Below are positions 18,801 through 30,365 of a stretch of 64,000 nt of DNA, piece by piece. Numbering within the stretch: position 1 is the stretch's first letter; the number at the start of each line of letters is the position of its first letter. The notes under the pieces are model-generated. The model was not told the DNA's origin, did no database searches, and was given only the letters and a program-made list of their open reading frames with translations. This DNA is from Thiopseudomonas acetoxidans (GTDB taxonomy: Bacteria; Pseudomonadota; Gammaproteobacteria; Pseudomonadales; Pseudomonadaceae), in assembly GCF_030362935.1 (NCBI RefSeq), contig NZ_JAUCDY010000003.1:1-64000 (forward strand), given 5' to 3'. Made by a program: the position numbers and the translations under genes.

Positions 18801-19429
18801 AAAGGCATCCTTCTTAGATTGACATCGAGGCGAGCAACAGACCACATGGCCTCGAATTCGGCGTGTTTTTTCTGTGCCAATGCTGGATCGTAGTAATAAG
18901 CTGACGCCTGCTTTGGGGTTTCAGCTTGGCGCAGCAATAAGGCCTGTTGGTCGACATCCAGCCAGTAATTATCAGAAAACGGATGCTCGCTATTGACCCG
19001 TCTGATTTGGCAGCGGCTATGCAAACGCTCGGCTAAGGGTAGCAAGCGATGACCTTCTTGCACTATGCGGCTGGTATCACGCAGTAAAATGCGTAAACGG
19101 TTGCGCTCATGGGCGAGCAGGAACTCTTTACAGTATTGATAGGTTTCGTCGTTGTCGTACAGCCAAGGCTCGAATTCTAGGCTGTAGATACATAGTTCAC
19201 GTTTGGCTTGGCTAATTAAGTGGATGCTGTGTGTGCGAACAGCATCCATACTTGTCAGTAGTACGCGCTTAGCTTGACCTATTGTCGCAACGGCCTCATC
19301 CCCGTCCGTAACCGGCGCGCTGTAAGTAGGCGCAGTAGGGTTATGCACACTGAAGACGCCGGGCGAATTAAATTCAATATCACCCAAATCTTCTGGGGTC
19401 TGTGCCTGTGGGGGGATGGTTTTTGGCAT
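18797..19429 (-). CDS. Conserved hypothetical protein (DUF7931-like)
   Basis: This 210-residue cytoplasmic protein has a disordered N-terminus (~45 residues) and a domain containing HLISQAKRELCIYSLEFEP, YDNDETYQYCKEFLLAHERN and LRILLRDTSRIVQEGHRLLP. The strand-helix layout recalls a phospholipase-D-like fold, but no HKD motif is present, so catalysis is doubtful. It stands between a GNAT gene and the secretin-short-domain gene, an order conserved in Pseudomonas near aceA (from memory). The DUF number is from memory. Confidence 0.65.
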   Translation of the reverse strand: MPKTIPPQAQTPEDLGDIEFNSPGVFSVHNPTAPTYSAPVTDGDEAVATIGQAKRVLLTSMDAVRTHSIHLISQAKRELCIYSLEFEPWLYDNDETYQYCKEFLLAHERNRLRILLRDTSRIVQEGHRLLPLAERLHSRCQIRRVNSEHPFSDNYWLDVDQQALLLRQAETPKQASAYYYDPALAQKKHAEFEAMWSVARLDVNLRRMPL

Positions 19430-19435
19430 GGTCAG

Positions 19436-19861
19436 TTAGCCGCTGGCGCGTAACATGTCAATATGTGGAATGCCGGCCTCAATAAACTCGTCACTAATAA
19501 TTTTAAAACCCAGGCGCTCATAAAAGCCTGCCGCATGGGTTTGCGCGGTTAAGGTTTGCTCTGCCAAGCCTTGGCGCTCAGCTTCGCTGATGGCAGCCTG
19601 CATTAAAGCTTCACCAATGTTTAGTCCGCGCCAGTCTCTTAGGACGGACACACGGCCGATACAGCCATTAGGTAGTAAACGAGCTGTGCCGACGGCACAT
19701 TCACCTTCATAGGCGAGAAAGTGCGTAGCTGAAGCATCATCGCTGTCCCATTCTTGTTCTGGGCTAACGCCTTGTTCTTTGATAAAAACACTTTCTCGAA
19801 TTCGGCGAATCTCAGCATTATCTTTATGCCAATCCGCCGTTAAAACTCGGATATCAGTCAT
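19436..19861 (-). CDS. GNAT family N-acetyltransferase
   Basis: This 141-residue acetyltransferase has the acetyl-CoA pyrophosphate-binding motif around RVSVLRDWRGLNIGEALMQA (residues ~70-89), the ESVFIKEQGVSPEQEWD segment near the N-terminus and FYERLGFKIISDEFIEAGIP at the end. This is the ElaA/YjcF-like subgroup of small GNATs. The substrate is unknown. It overlaps the roxA stop region by 8 bases and is probably cotranscribed with roxA. Confidence 0.85.
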   Translation of the reverse strand: MTDIRVLTADWHKDNAEIRRIRESVFIKEQGVSPEQEWDSDDASATHFLAYEGECAVGTARLLPNGCIGRVSVLRDWRGLNIGEALMQAAISEAERQGLAEQTLTAQTHAAGFYERLGFKIISDEFIEAGIPHIDMLRASG

Positions 19862-21038
19862 TTATACACTCCAAGCTGCCTTGTTTAATGAGCTCACACA
19901 GGAGCAAGGTGGCTTCTTCATTGTTAAGCCAAGGTTGAAGATTATCAACATGCAGACTATCACTGTCACAGATTAGTTTAATAAGTTCTACTAATGGCTC
20001 ATTAAAAATACGGCTATTGCCGCAGCTAAATAACACAATTTCCTGCAGGCCATTACTCTCAAGTAAGCTCCACGCAAAACGTGCGCTGGGATGTTTTATC
20101 AATAGGCTGCCTTGCTGTAATTGGTCGAGTAATTCGTGCTCAGTGATGTCGTGACCCTGAATGAAATCCGGGTATTTGGCTTCAGTAACGAATTGACCCA
20201 ACCAAGTGAGCAATGTCTGGTCATCAGAAAGCTGCTCGTTAATGAGCGCACGCAAGCGCTGCAGTTCTTCTGCACGGATCTCATTGGGATTGGTAATAGG
20301 ACTCATGCCGGCATCGTTGTAACGCTGCTCATCGGTCAGAAAACGGGCTACAAAATCGGTATAACCCAATAAAGCATCTGTTGTTGAAGGTGCACGATAA
20401 CCAAACGACCAAGTCATGCAGTTGTCTAGTGCAGTGCCCCAGTGTGCTAAACGTGGCGGCAGGTAAAGCATGTCGCCGGGCTCTAGTATCCAGCTCTCAG
20501 TGGTATTGAGCTCGGCCAAAATACGCATATCGGGATGGTCTTGCAGTGGGCTATCACTGTCACACATTTGACCAACCTTCCATTCGCGACGACCTTCTGC
20601 TTGCAGCAAGAATACGTCGTAGTTGTCATAATGCGGGCCAACGCCACCGCCTTCGACGGCGTAACTGATCATCAGATCATCACTGCGCCAGCGTGGTAAA
20701 AAGTCGAATTCTTTCCAGTAGTCAGCCGCATCTGGAACAAATTGGTCTACCGCTTGTACCAGTAGCGTCCAGTGACTGGGCGGCAATTTGGCAAAGGTAT
20801 CTTCGGTGAAAGGACCGTGCAGTAGCTGCCAAGGTGTTTCGCCATGCTCTAAAACAATGCGTGACTCAACTTCGTCCTCTAACGCAAGGCCGGCCAGCTC
20901 ATCACCCTCAATCGGGCTGACAAAATCAGGCATAGCTTGGCGAATCAGTAGAGGTTTTTTCTGCCAGTAGTCGCGTAAAAACTCTTCAGCTGTTATGCCA
21001 CCAAGCAGGGTTAAGGGAGTATTGTGCGGGATAGACAT
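19854..21038 (-). CDS. roxA: Ribosomal protein L16 arginine hydroxylase (JmjC oxygenase)
   Basis: RoxA (YcfD) is an Fe(II)/2-oxoglutarate oxygenase that hydroxylates a conserved Arg of ribosomal protein L16. The 394-residue protein has FLRDYWQKKPLLIRQAMP near the start, the iron-binding pair in VGPHYDNYDVFLLQAEGRR and the distal His in YLPPRLAHWGTALD. The winged-helix C-terminal half follows. ATG 21038 gives the family start; an upstream extension to 21119 would read through a strong inverted repeat. Confidence 0.9.
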   Translation of the reverse strand: MSIPHNTPLTLLGGITAEEFLRDYWQKKPLLIRQAMPDFVSPIEGDELAGLALEDEVESRIVLEHGETPWQLLHGPFTEDTFAKLPPSHWTLLVQAVDQFVPDAADYWKEFDFLPRWRSDDLMISYAVEGGGVGPHYDNYDVFLLQAEGRREWKVGQMCDSDSPLQDHPDMRILAELNTTESWILEPGDMLYLPPRLAHWGTALDNCMTWSFGYRAPSTTDALLGYTDFVARFLTDEQRYNDAGMSPITNPNEIRAEELQRLRALINEQLSDDQTLLTWLGQFVTEAKYPDFIQGHDITEHELLDQLQQGSLLIKHPSARFAWSLLESNGLQEIVLFSCGNSRIFNEPLVELIKLICDSDSLHVDNLQPWLNNEEATLLLCELIKQGSLECIND

Positions 21039-21093
21039 GGCGGAACACCTGTGGGTTTTAACTGGGTAGGGTTGTGTAGACGGGCAGTATTTA

Positions 21094-21129
21094 CGCGACA
21101 CCTGTGTGCTAGAACACACAGGTGTCGCG
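21094..21129. repeat. Perfect 15-bp inverted repeat between purB and roxA
   Basis: The arm CGCGACACCTGTGTG is repeated exactly in inverse after the 6-base loop CTAGAA. It lies 30 bases after the purB stop and 55 bases before roxA. There is no T-run on the minus-strand exit, so it is not a classical terminator. It could stabilise mRNA ends, attenuate read-through, or be a protein site. Confidence 0.8.
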
Positions 21130-21158
21130 CATTAGATAGCTTCCTGAAAAGAAAGAGC

Positions 21159-22598
<1,440 letters not shown>

Positions 22599-22671
22599 TT
22601 AAGGCAGTGTGGAAAAGTATCTAAGCCTGTGCGTGGCAGGTGAGCTTGGCTGAGGCGGTAAAGCCACAGGC

Positions 22672-23559
22672 CTAGAGCGGCGATTTAACGGATTCGGGGG
22701 TGCTCTTATTGCCTTTAGGGTGATAAATGCTGAGTAAACTGGCGCTAAAAATCAGCACTGCTCCCGTAATAGAGGTGCTATCTGGTGCTTCATTCCACAG
22801 TATCCAGCCAATCACGCCCGAAAAAATAATTGCCGAATAAGCAACCGGTCCAATCAAGCCCGGCGGTGCTAGCGAATAGGCTTTGGACATGATGATTTGG
22901 GCAAAGGAAGCCAACAGTCCGGCTGCCAACAGCACTAATAGCTGTGGTTGTGTTAACGGCTGCCATGACCAGCTCAGTGGCACTGCAGAGATCAGCATGC
23001 TAAATAAAGCATAGTAGAACACGATGCGGTAACTGGGCTCGCTGCCGCTAAGCTCACGAATGGAGACGAACGCGCTGGCGGCTAAGAGACTGGCGGCTAA
23101 GCCCACCAAGGATAGGCTGCTAAATAAAGCATCTGAAGGTTTGGCGACTAAAAAAACACCTATCAATCCCAGCACAGAAAGCACTAGCATGCGCGGTGTG
23201 AGCGGCTCTTTAAGCCAGAAGTACGCCAGGACGGGCGTGAATACCGGCGCTGAGTAGGTGAAAATCATAGCGTCTGCAAGCGGTAGATGGGCGATGGCAT
23301 AAAAAAAGCAATACATGGCGCCCAAGCCAAAACCAGTACGCAAAAGATGGGACTTAACCCGTGCGGTCTTAAAGGGCTGAAAGCCTTTGACTAACACCAA
23401 AGGTAGGAAAATCAACACCCCAACCAGGTTGCGGAAGAAGACAATGCTTTCATTACCAACTGTGGCTGAGGCTTCGCGCACAAAAACACCCATCAGCGAG
23501 AACAGTAGCGCAGAAAGTGCCAGCAAGGCAGCACCCTGAAGAGGGCGAACACTGCGCAT
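22672..23559 (-). CDS. EamA/DMT family transporter
   Basis: This 295-residue protein has ten hydrophobic segments in two EamA repeats. Landmarks are LSALLFSLMGVFVREAS, FFRNLVGVLIFLPLVL, YAIAHLPLADAMIFTYSAPV and KEPLTPRMLVLSVLGLIGVFL. Family members export metabolites or amino acids; the substrate here is unknown. Its ATG overlaps the hflD stop by one base, so it is translationally coupled to mnmA-hflD. Confidence 0.85.
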   Translation of the reverse strand: MRSVRPLQGAALLALSALLFSLMGVFVREASATVGNESIVFFRNLVGVLIFLPLVLVKGFQPFKTARVKSHLLRTGFGLGAMYCFFYAIAHLPLADAMIFTYSAPVFTPVLAYFWLKEPLTPRMLVLSVLGLIGVFLVAKPSDALFSSLSLVGLAASLLAASAFVSIRELSGSEPSYRIVFYYALFSMLISAVPLSWSWQPLTQPQLLVLLAAGLLASFAQIIMSKAYSLAPPGLIGPVAYSAIIFSGVIGWILWNEAPDSTSITGAVLIFSASLLSIYHPKGNKSTPESVKSPL

Positions 23560-24179
23560 TAATGGGCAAGGCGATGCTGTAGCGCGTTAAGCATAGCGCG
23601 GCGTTTAAACAGGAGTTGCCAGCGATGACCACCAAGTTGGCGCCACAAACGCGCGGAACGGATACCCGCAAAGAGGAGGGCGCGAATTTTAGAGGCCGTG
23701 AGTTCGTGCTGCAAAAAACGCATATCGCCGTGTACCTGAATACGCTGGTTAAAGGTACTGATGGTGTCTTGATACAAAGCAGCGCAAGCACTGATAGTGG
23801 CGGCACTGGTGATGTCTACATGCTCAAGTTGGCGTTCTATTTGTTCCAGACGCCGGGCTGTAAGTTCAAGCAAGTCATCGCGGCGTGCAAACTGCTGCTC
23901 AAGACTGAGCATGGCGAGTGCGTAGCGCAGGCTTTCACGCGGCAGATTATGCGCATCACGTAGCAAAGCAGCCTGCAGGGTGCGGTAACCATCGAGTAGG
24001 GCGTAATCATCCCCACCATAAACAGCGAGGGTATCCGGTGGGTTGCGTACCAACAGGGTTTTTAACATATTGCCTAAAGCTGCATCATGGATTTGACCGG
24101 TATTGGCAAGTTTATGCACCAAGTGGGCAGCCTGAAATACACCGCCCAAGGCGATTAACTGTTCTTGTAAGGGGGTCAT
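23559..24179 (-). CDS. hflD: High-frequency lysogenization protein HflD homologue
   Basis: This 206-residue all-helical protein matches Hfl[53 protein letters not shown] and the C-terminal [19 protein letters not shown]. HflD is a peripheral inner-membrane protein that in E. coli binds lambda CII; the wider role is unclear. It starts within the 3' end of mnmA (4-base overlap), a conserved gammaproteobacterial pairing. Confidence 0.92.
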   Translation of the reverse strand: MTPLQEQLIALGGVFQAAHLVHKLANTGQIHDAALGNMLKTLLVRNPPDTLAVYGGDDYALLDGYRTLQAALLRDAHNLPRESLRYALAMLSLEQQFARRDDLLELTARRLEQIERQLEHVDITSAATISACAALYQDTISTFNQRIQVHGDMRFLQHELTASKIRALLFAGIRSARLWRQLGGHRWQLLFKRRAMLNALQHRLAH

Positions 24180-25300
24180 GGACGTACAATCTCCTCATCC
24201 CAAGGGGTGCAGGCCTCAATAATGCCACCGCCCAAACATGTTTCCCCGTCGTAAAAAACAATGGATTGCCCAAGCGTTACCGCGCGTTGCGGTTGGGCAA
24301 AAGTGACCCAGTAGCCGTCTTCGCACTGCTTTATTTGACAGGCTTGATCAGGTTGGCGGTAGCGTACCTTAGCGGTTAAACCGTCAAGGGTTGTTATATC
24401 TACGGGATTAATCCAGTTCACTTGGCGAGTCAGCAAGCGTCGAGAAAATAACCAGGGATGTTCATTACCTTGGCCGACAATCAATACATTACGTTTAAGG
24501 TCTTTAGCTAGCACGTACCAAGGGTCTTCGCTGGCGTTTTTCATACCGCCAATGCCCAGTCCTTGCCGTTGGCCGATGGTGTGGTACATCAAACCAGCGT
24601 GCTCGCCGATTACTTGCCCGTCGGTGGTTTCAATGGTGCCGGGCTGGGCGGGTAAGTACTGTTTGAGGAAGTCAGTAAAACGGCGCTCGCCGATAAAACA
24701 AATACCGGTTGAGTCTTTTTTGCTGGCCGTAATCAAACCGTGCTGCTCAGCCAGTGCGCGTACAGCAGGCTTTTCTAATGCGCCAATAGGGAACAGGCTT
24801 TGGCCGATTTCATTACCGCCTACGGCGTGTAGAAAATAGCTTTGGTCTTTATTGTTATCCAGACCTTTGAGCAGCAGGCTGTGACCGTTACGATCAACGC
24901 GGCGCACGTAATGACCCGTAGCGATAAGGTCGGCACCTAGGTGTTTGGCATAATCCAAAAAAGCTTTAAATTTGATTTCGCGATTGCAGAGAATATCTGG
25001 GTTCGGTGTGCGTCCGGCTTGGTATTCCTGCAGGAAGTGCTCAAACACGTTGTCCCAGTACTCAGCCGCGAAATTGGCTGTGTGCAGCACGATACCAAGC
25101 GTGTCGCACACAGCTTGCGCATCAGCGAGGTCTTCTTTGGCGGTGCAGTATTCGGTGCCGTCGTCTTCTTCCCAGTTTTTCATAAACAGGCCTTCGACCT
25201 GATAGCCTTGCTGCAGCAACAGCAAAGCGGCTACTGAGGAATCAACACCGCCGGACATGCCGACAATTACACGGGTTTGGTTTGGATTTGAATTTGTCAT
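24176..25300 (-). CDS. mnmA: tRNA-specific 2-thiouridylase MnmA
   Basis: MnmA adds sulfur to U34 of tRNA Lys, Glu and Gln. The protein (~374 residues) has the PP-loop [16 protein letters not shown] near the N-terminus, a first catalytic Cys in [12 protein letters not shown] and the second in [13 protein letters not shown]. The ATG at 25300 gives the family start; a Shine-Dalgarno match is weak, and an upstream ATG at 25336 is possible. It shares a transcript with hflD downstream. Confidence 0.95.
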   Translation of the reverse strand: MTNSNPNQTRVIVGMSGGVDSSVAALLLLQQGYQVEGLFMKNWEEDDGTEYCTAKEDLADAQAVCDTLGIVLHTANFAAEYWDNVFEHFLQEYQAGRTPNPDILCNREIKFKAFLDYAKHLGADLIATGHYVRRVDRNGHSLLLKGLDNNKDQSYFLHAVGGNEIGQSLFPIGALEKPAVRALAEQHGLITASKKDSTGICFIGERRFTDFLKQYLPAQPGTIETTDGQVIGEHAGLMYHTIGQRQGLGIGGMKNASEDPWYVLAKDLKRNVLIVGQGNEHPWLFSRRLLTRQVNWINPVDITTLDGLTAKVRYRQPDQACQIKQCEDGYWVTFAQPQRAVTLGQSIVFYDGETCLGGGIIEACTPWDEEIVRP

Positions 25301-25362
25301 TGTGCGCAGGAGATTGCTAGTTTGAAAGAAGCGCATTCTAGCAGGTTTTGGCCTGCTAGATG

Positions 25363-25629
25363 TTAGCCTTGCAGCTTACTTAGTAAATGAACTTTAACTC
25401 TGAGCGGCTCTTCAACACGGCAGCAGCAGGGCAATATTTCGCTGCTGCGCACGTAGGCCAAAGGAGGTTTATCGTAACTGACACTGCCTGCGGTTAATGG
25501 AATGCGGCAGGCACCACAGTAACCACTACGACATTGGTATTCGATGTGGTGCCCAGTGCGTTGCAGACCATCGAGCAGACTTTCGTTTTCTTTTAGCTCA
25601 AAAATCAGATCTTCGGTGATAACTTGCAT
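25363..25629 (-). CDS. yfaE: 2Fe-2S ferredoxin (YfaE type)
   Basis: This 88-residue plant-type ferredoxin carries [15 protein letters not shown] and a fourth Cys in [11 protein letters not shown]. YfaE maintains the diferric-tyrosyl radical cofactor of NrdB in class Ia ribonucleotide reductase. It starts 8 bases after the nrdB stop, the same nrdA-nrdB-yfaE order as E. coli. Confidence 0.92.
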   Translation of the reverse strand: MQVITEDLIFELKENESLLDGLQRTGHHIEYQCRSGYCGACRIPLTAGSVSYDKPPLAYVRSSEILPCCCRVEEPLRVKVHLLSKLQG

Positions 25630-25637
25630 AACGGAAT

Positions 25638-26771
25638 TTATAGCTCAAACTCACCTAGATCATCGACAGAAACGGAAGAGTCGATTTGCCCAACTAGATA
25701 AGAACTTACTTCCACTTCTTGCGGAGCTACTTGCACGTTATCTGATACAAGCCAGGCGTTAATCCAAGGAATTGGGTTTTGCTTGGCGCCAGCAAAAGCA
25801 GGTTCTAAACCGACCGCAGCCATCCGCAGGTTAGTAATGTATTCAACATACTGGCTGAGAATATCTAAGTTAAGACCAATCATGGAGCCGTCTTTAAACA
25901 GGTATTTAGCCCATTCTTTTTCCTGCTGTGCGGCATGTTTAAACATATCCACGGACTCTTGATAACAGGACTTAGCAACTTCAGCCATCTCTGGATCATC
26001 CTGACCGTTTTGCATGATATTAAGAATGTGCTGGGTGCCGGTTAGGTGCAGGGCTTCATCACGGGCAATCAGGCGAATGATTTTCGCATTACCTTCCATC
26101 AGCCTGCGCTCGGCAAAGGCAAAGGAGCAGGCAAAACTGACATAGAAGCGAATGGCTTCAAGGATATTTACACTCATCATGCACAGATAGAGTTTGCGCT
26201 TGAGTTCGAACAACTCAACGGTCTCTGTTTTGCCATTCACCACGTGCTTGCCTACGCCGTATTTTAAATACAGCATGCTGTATTGGATGAGATCGTCATA
26301 GTATTTAGAGATGTCAGTGGCGCGCTCAATAATGTGATCGTTACGCATAATGTCATCAAAGACGACGCTAGGGTCATTCACAATATTGCGAATAATGTGC
26401 GTGTAGGAGCGAGAATGAATGGTCTCTGAGAATGACCAGGTTTCAATCCAGGTTTCTAGTTCTGGAATGGACACCAGCGGTAAAAACGCCACGTTGGGAC
26501 TGCGACCTTGGATAGAGTCCAGTAGAGTTTGATACTTCAGGTTGCTGATAAATATATGTTTTTCATGATCCGGCAGGCTTTGGTAATGGGCACGGTCTTG
26601 TGATACATCAACCTCTTCCGGACGCCAGAAAAAAGACAGTTGTTTTTCGATAAGCTTTTCAAAAATAGGATATTTCTGCTGATCGTAACGCGCAACGTTG
26701 ACCGGTTGGCCGAAAAACATAGGCTCTTTTAGTTGATCGTTATCTGTCTGACAAAAAATACTGTATTTCAT
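25638..26771 (-). CDS. nrdB: Class Ia ribonucleotide reductase beta subunit
   Basis: NrdB holds the diiron-tyrosyl radical used by NrdA to make deoxyribonucleotides. The 377-residue protein keeps the iron-site and radical segments: [20 protein letters not shown] (radical Tyr within), FERxx-type ligands in [20 protein letters not shown] and [16 protein letters not shown]. The C-terminal [13 protein letters not shown] resembles the tail that docks in NrdA. It lies 14 bases after nrdA. Confidence 0.96.
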   Translation of the reverse strand: MKYSIFCQTDNDQLKEPMFFGQPVNVARYDQQKYPIFEKLIEKQLSFFWRPEEVDVSQDRAHYQSLPDHEKHIFISNLKYQTLLDSIQGRSPNVAFLPLVSIPELETWIETWSFSETIHSRSYTHIIRNIVNDPSVVFDDIMRNDHIIERATDISKYYDDLIQYSMLYLKYGVGKHVVNGKTETVELFELKRKLYLCMMSVNILEAIRFYVSFACSFAFAERRLMEGNAKIIRLIARDEALHLTGTQHILNIMQNGQDDPEMAEVAKSCYQESVDMFKHAAQQEKEWAKYLFKDGSMIGLNLDILSQYVEYITNLRMAAVGLEPAFAGAKQNPIPWINAWLVSDNVQVAPQEVEVSSYLVGQIDSSVSVDDLGEFEL

Positions 26772-26785
26772 ACTCTGCTCTCCGA

Positions 26786-29062
26786 TTAAATTTTGCAGGC
26801 GCCGCCGGCACAGCCGTCATCCATATCTGCTTGAGAATCTTCTGCTCCATCACGGGTGTTTTGGTAATAGAGGGTTTTTAAACCAAATTTGTAGGCGGTT
26901 AACAAGTCTTTGAGTAGCTGGCGCATTGGCACACGACCGCCTTCAAAGCGTTGTGGATCATAGTTGGTGTTGGCGGAAATCGCCTGATCAACAAACTTTT
27001 GCATAATACCAACAAGGTGTAAGTAACCTTCGTTATTGGGCATGTTCCATAACAGCTCGTAATTGTCTTTTAGGCGCTCGTACTCAGGCACCACTTGCTT
27101 GAGAATGCCATCTTTAGACTGCTTCACACTTACCAATCCACGCGGTGGTTCGATACCGTTGGTGGCGTTAGAGATCTGACTGGAGGTTTCAGAAGGCATC
27201 AATGATGACAGGGTTGAGTTACGCAAACCGTGGGCTTTAATATCTTGGCGCAGGGTTTCCCAGTCAAAATGCAGCGGTTCTTGGCAGATGTTATCAATAT
27301 CTTTTTTATAGGTATCGATAGGCAAAATACCCTGTGAGTAAGTGGTTTCATCAAAAGCAGGGCAGGCGCCAAAGTCTTTAGCCAGATTGTTAGATGCTTT
27401 GAGTAAGTAGTACTGGATAGCTTCAAAAGTGCGGTGCGTCAATGCGTTGGCAGAACCGTCGGAATAGCGCACACCATTTTTTGCCAAGTAGTAAGCATAG
27501 TTAATTACACCTATGCCCAGCGTGCGGCGTTTCATAGAGGCATTGCGTGCCGCTTCGATTGGGTAGTCTTGGTAATCCAGCAAAGAATCCAAAGCACGTA
27601 CCGCTAGGTCTGCCAGCTCTTCCAATTCTTCCAGGCTATTGATAGCGCCAAGGTTAAAGGCAGAAAGGGTGCACAGCGCAATTTCCTTGTCCGTGTCATT
27701 GATGTTTTCCAGCGGGCTAGTAGGCAATGCAATTTCAAGGCACAGGTTAGACTGACGTATGGGTGCAACGCTGGGATCGAAGGGGCTGTGCGTATTACAG
27801 TGGTCTACGTTTTGGATGTAGATACGACCGGTGTTGGCACGTTCTTGCATCATGAGTGAGAACAGCTCAACGGCAGGAATGCTGCGTTTGCGGATGCTAA
27901 GGTCTGACTCGTACTGCAAATACAGGCGCTCAAACTCATCCTGATCAGCGAAAAATGCCTCATATAAGCCCGGAACATCGTGCGGGGAGAAGAGGGTGAT
28001 GTTTTCACTTTTAATCAAGCGTTGGTACATCAGCTTGTTGATTTGTACACCGTAGTCCATGTGACGTACGCGGTTTTCTTCTACACCGCGGTTGTTTTTC
28101 AGAACTAACAAAGATTCCACTTCAAGGTGCCACATGGGGTAAAACAATGTAGCAGCACCGCCGCGAACACCGCCCTGCGAGCAAGATTTAACCGCAGCTT
28201 GGAATAGCTTAAAGAAAGGAATACAACCGGTGTGTTGGGCTTCACCACCACGGATTGGGCTGCCTAGTGCGCGAATGCGTCCGGCGTTAATCCCAATACC
28301 GGCACGCAGCGAGACGTATTTAACAATGGCGGCAGTGGTAGTGCTGATGGAGTCGAGGCTGTCGCCACATTCAATCAGTACGCAAGAGCTAAACTGGCGC
28401 GAAGGTGTGCGTACACCCGCCATAATGGGCGTGGGCAGCGAAATTTTAAACTGGGAAATGGCATCGTAAAAACGCACCACATATTCCAAGCGCGTGTCTT
28501 TTGGGTAGTTAGAAAACAAACACATACCGATGAGCATGTAGAGCATTTGTGGGCTTTCGTAAACTTCACCGGTGACGCGGTTTTGCACCAAATATTTGCC
28601 TTCCAACTGCTTGACCGCTGCATAGGAGAAGTTCATGTCACGCGCGTGGTCGATTGCATCGTTGAGTCTGTCGAACTCTTCCCTGCTGTAATCCTGCAAA
28701 ATATGTTCATCGTAGCGCTGCTCTGCGGTGAGCTTGGTTACGTGGTCAAATAAGTGCGGCGGCTCAAACTCACCATAGGCGACTTTGCGTAGATGGAAAA
28801 TGGCTAAACTGGCAGCCATATATTGATAATCGGGTGTTTCGGCAGAAATAAGATCAGCGGCAGCCTTGATAATTGTTTCGTGAATGTCTTTTGTATGAAT
28901 GCCATCATAGAACTGAATGTGTGATTTAAGCTCAACCTGAGAAACAGATACGTTATCTAAACCCATCGCTGCCCAATCGAGGACGCGGTGAATTTTATCT
29001 AGGTTTATTGGCTCTTTACGGCCATCGCGTTTGGTTACCTGGATGGCGTTAAAATCGGTCAT
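26786..29062 (-). CDS. nrdA: Class Ia ribonucleotide reductase alpha subunit (E. coli type)
   Basis: This 758-residue catalytic subunit has one N-terminal ATP-cone (about 5-95, [20 protein letters not shown]), active-site cysteines in [14 protein letters not shown] and [13 protein letters not shown], and the redox-shuttle tail [11 protein letters not shown]. With a single cone and ~760 residues it resembles E. coli NrdA and differs from the larger multi-cone NrdA of P. aeruginosa. The promoter region carries a paired NrdR operator. Confidence 0.96.
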   Translation of the reverse strand: MTDFNAIQVTKRDGRKEPINLDKIHRVLDWAAMGLDNVSVSQVELKSHIQFYDGIHTKDIHETIIKAAADLISAETPDYQYMAASLAIFHLRKVAYGEFEPPHLFDHVTKLTAEQRYDEHILQDYSREEFDRLNDAIDHARDMNFSYAAVKQLEGKYLVQNRVTGEVYESPQMLYMLIGMCLFSNYPKDTRLEYVVRFYDAISQFKISLPTPIMAGVRTPSRQFSSCVLIECGDSLDSISTTTAAIVKYVSLRAGIGINAGRIRALGSPIRGGEAQHTGCIPFFKLFQAAVKSCSQGGVRGGAATLFYPMWHLEVESLLVLKNNRGVEENRVRHMDYGVQINKLMYQRLIKSENITLFSPHDVPGLYEAFFADQDEFERLYLQYESDLSIRKRSIPAVELFSLMMQERANTGRIYIQNVDHCNTHSPFDPSVAPIRQSNLCLEIALPTSPLENINDTDKEIALCTLSAFNLGAINSLEELEELADLAVRALDSLLDYQDYPIEAARNASMKRRTLGIGVINYAYYLAKNGVRYSDGSANALTHRTFEAIQYYLLKASNNLAKDFGACPAFDETTYSQGILPIDTYKKDIDNICQEPLHFDWETLRQDIKAHGLRNSTLSSLMPSETSSQISNATNGIEPPRGLVSVKQSKDGILKQVVPEYERLKDNYELLWNMPNNEGYLHLVGIMQKFVDQAISANTNYDPQRFEGGRVPMRQLLKDLLTAYKFGLKTLYYQNTRDGAEDSQADMDDGCAGGACKI

Positions 29063-29121
29063 AATCAGTGTCCTTTAGGGTTTTATGCGTAAAAGATGCG
29101 CGAACAGTGGAGTGGCGCGAA

Positions 29122-29169
29122 ACACAATATGCTGTGTTTGGGAGATAATTTTCACGCAATATAAGGGAA
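29122..29169 (-). promoter_or_regulatory. Paired NrdR boxes upstream of nrdA
   Basis: ACACAATATGCTGTGT (29122-29137) is a close match to the NrdR box ACACWATATATWGTGT. A weaker box, ACGCAATATAAGGGAA, starts at 29154, exactly 32 bases from the first. Paired boxes three helical turns apart are the normal NrdR arrangement. The rest of the 326-bp gap between nrdA and the DUF1289 gene shows nothing else I can name. Confidence 0.8.
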
Positions 29170-29388
29170 TAAGCGCCTGCTATCAACTAGTAAATTTGTG
29201 AACTAAACCTTGACTGTCGGCTAAGCCAATATTGGCGAGGCTTAAGCATTATACCCAGTAAAAAGTCAGGGGCGAAGCAAAGACGCGTACACAAAAAGCA
29301 ACGGGTTAAGTATGCTTGAGCAAGCAACAGACTAAAAAAGCGTAGTATGTTGACCACAACAAAACCTATTTGTTAGGCGTAATCGGTG

Positions 29389-29646
29389 ATGGAACAGTTA
29401 GAGTTTTTTGAAATCCCAAGCCCATGTATTGGTGTCTGTGAAGTGAATAACAGAGGCTATTGCAAGGGCTGCTTTCGTTCCCGAGATGAGCGCCAGTTTT
29501 GGTTGCAGTACGATGCAAACCAAAAGCGAGACGTAGTGCGCTTGTGTCAACAACGTAAGGCTCGGGTTATGGCGGCGCGCAATGCGTTACTACTCGAGCA
29601 AAAACAGCTGCCGGATGGTGGCAGCGATCAATCCGAGCTGTTTTAA
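29389..29646 (+). CDS. DUF1289 small cysteine-rich protein
   Basis: This ~85-residue protein has the DUF1289 pattern IPSPCIGVCEVNNRGYCKGC followed by FRSRDE and W, with four cysteines that could bind a metal or a cluster. Function is unknown. Start is ATG 29389 or the adjacent GTG 29386. It converges with the nudix gene, the two stop codons overlapping by 4 bases. Confidence 0.85.
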   Translation: MEQLEFFEIPSPCIGVCEVNNRGYCKGCFRSRDERQFWLQYDANQKRDVVRLCQQRKARVMAARNALLLEQKQLPDGGSDQSELF

Positions 29647-30086
29647 AAGACTCCCTTCATAACGCTCAGTGGATACACAGAGCCCGCTAAATAATCGTTA
29701 AGGCTTTGTAACACTAAAGGGCTGCGGCATTGTTCTTGTCGTTCAAGTAGCTGGGCATGCGATAACCACAGCGCTTCAATAATTCCCGCGTCCAATGCGC
29801 GTTCTGGCTGGTGCATGATGGGCTTGGCGGCAAAACAAATTCTCTGGTAAGTCACGCCATTAGGTGCTTGGTATAGATAAATCCCTACCAGTGCAGTGAG
29901 TTCTACAAGCCAGGCGGTTTCTTCTAAAGTTTCACGAATTGCCGCTTGATTTAGACTTTCGTCCATTTCTAAGTGACCGGCAGGTTGGTTTAATACCTTG
30001 GTGTTTTTTGCGAACTCTTTGACAAAAAGAAAGCGTCCATGCTGTTCGACTATAGTCGCTACCGTTATATGTGGAGCGAAAGACAT
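29643..30086 (-). CDS. nudJ: NUDIX hydrolase (NudJ-like phosphatase)
   Basis: This 147-residue protein has a NUDIX box: GHLEMDESLNQAAIRETLEE followed by TAWLVE (residues ~40-65). NudJ hydrolyses nucleoside tri- and diphosphates and thiamine pyrimidine pyrophosphates. The ATG at 30086 has a GGAG site 9 bases upstream; the longer frame to 30227 has no family similarity. In PAO1 a nudix gene lies between icd/idh and mnmA (from memory); here nrdAB-yfaE and the DUF1289 gene intervene. Confidence 0.88.
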   Translation of the reverse strand: MSFAPHITVATIVEQHGRFLFVKEFAKNTKVLNQPAGHLEMDESLNQAAIRETLEETAWLVELTALVGIYLYQAPNGVTYQRICFAAKPIMHQPERALDAGIIEALWLSHAQLLERQEQCRSPLVLQSLNDYLAGSVYPLSVMKGVF

Positions 30087-30311
30087 AGTGTTTCTCCGTT
30101 TAATGCAATTAGGCGCAGTAGACAGCTGTAATTTACAGTTAAAGCCATGTAGTGCCTTTTTAGTTTGACTACATCGTGCTAATGGGTATTGTGAAGCGCG
30201 CAACAATAGTTGTATATGTGTTAACATTCATCCGTTACAAATACGTATTTAATACATAGGTAAATTCTTGGTTCCATCGTTTTACCTAATTAATTAGCTT
30301 TATTGCTGCCA

Positions 30312-30327
30312 TGCCACACGCGTGGCA
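30312..30327. repeat. Small inverted repeat in the icd leader
   Basis: TGCCAC-ACGC-GTGGCA is a perfect 6-bp inverted repeat located about 40 bases before the icd start. It could be an operator half-site pair or a leader hairpin. No T-run follows. Confidence 0.4.
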
Positions 30328-30365
30328 GATTTATTGTACGATCACCTTAACCAATGGAGTTCAGC

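Noticed and set aside
21094..21129. Classical intrinsic terminator for purB
   Set aside because: The stem is strong, but the minus-strand exit reads TAAATACTG with no T-run, so I list it as an inverted repeat.
23616..24379. Plus-strand open frames of 115 and 153 residues over hflD/mnmA
   Set aside because: Both overlap strongly supported minus-strand genes and show no domain pattern.
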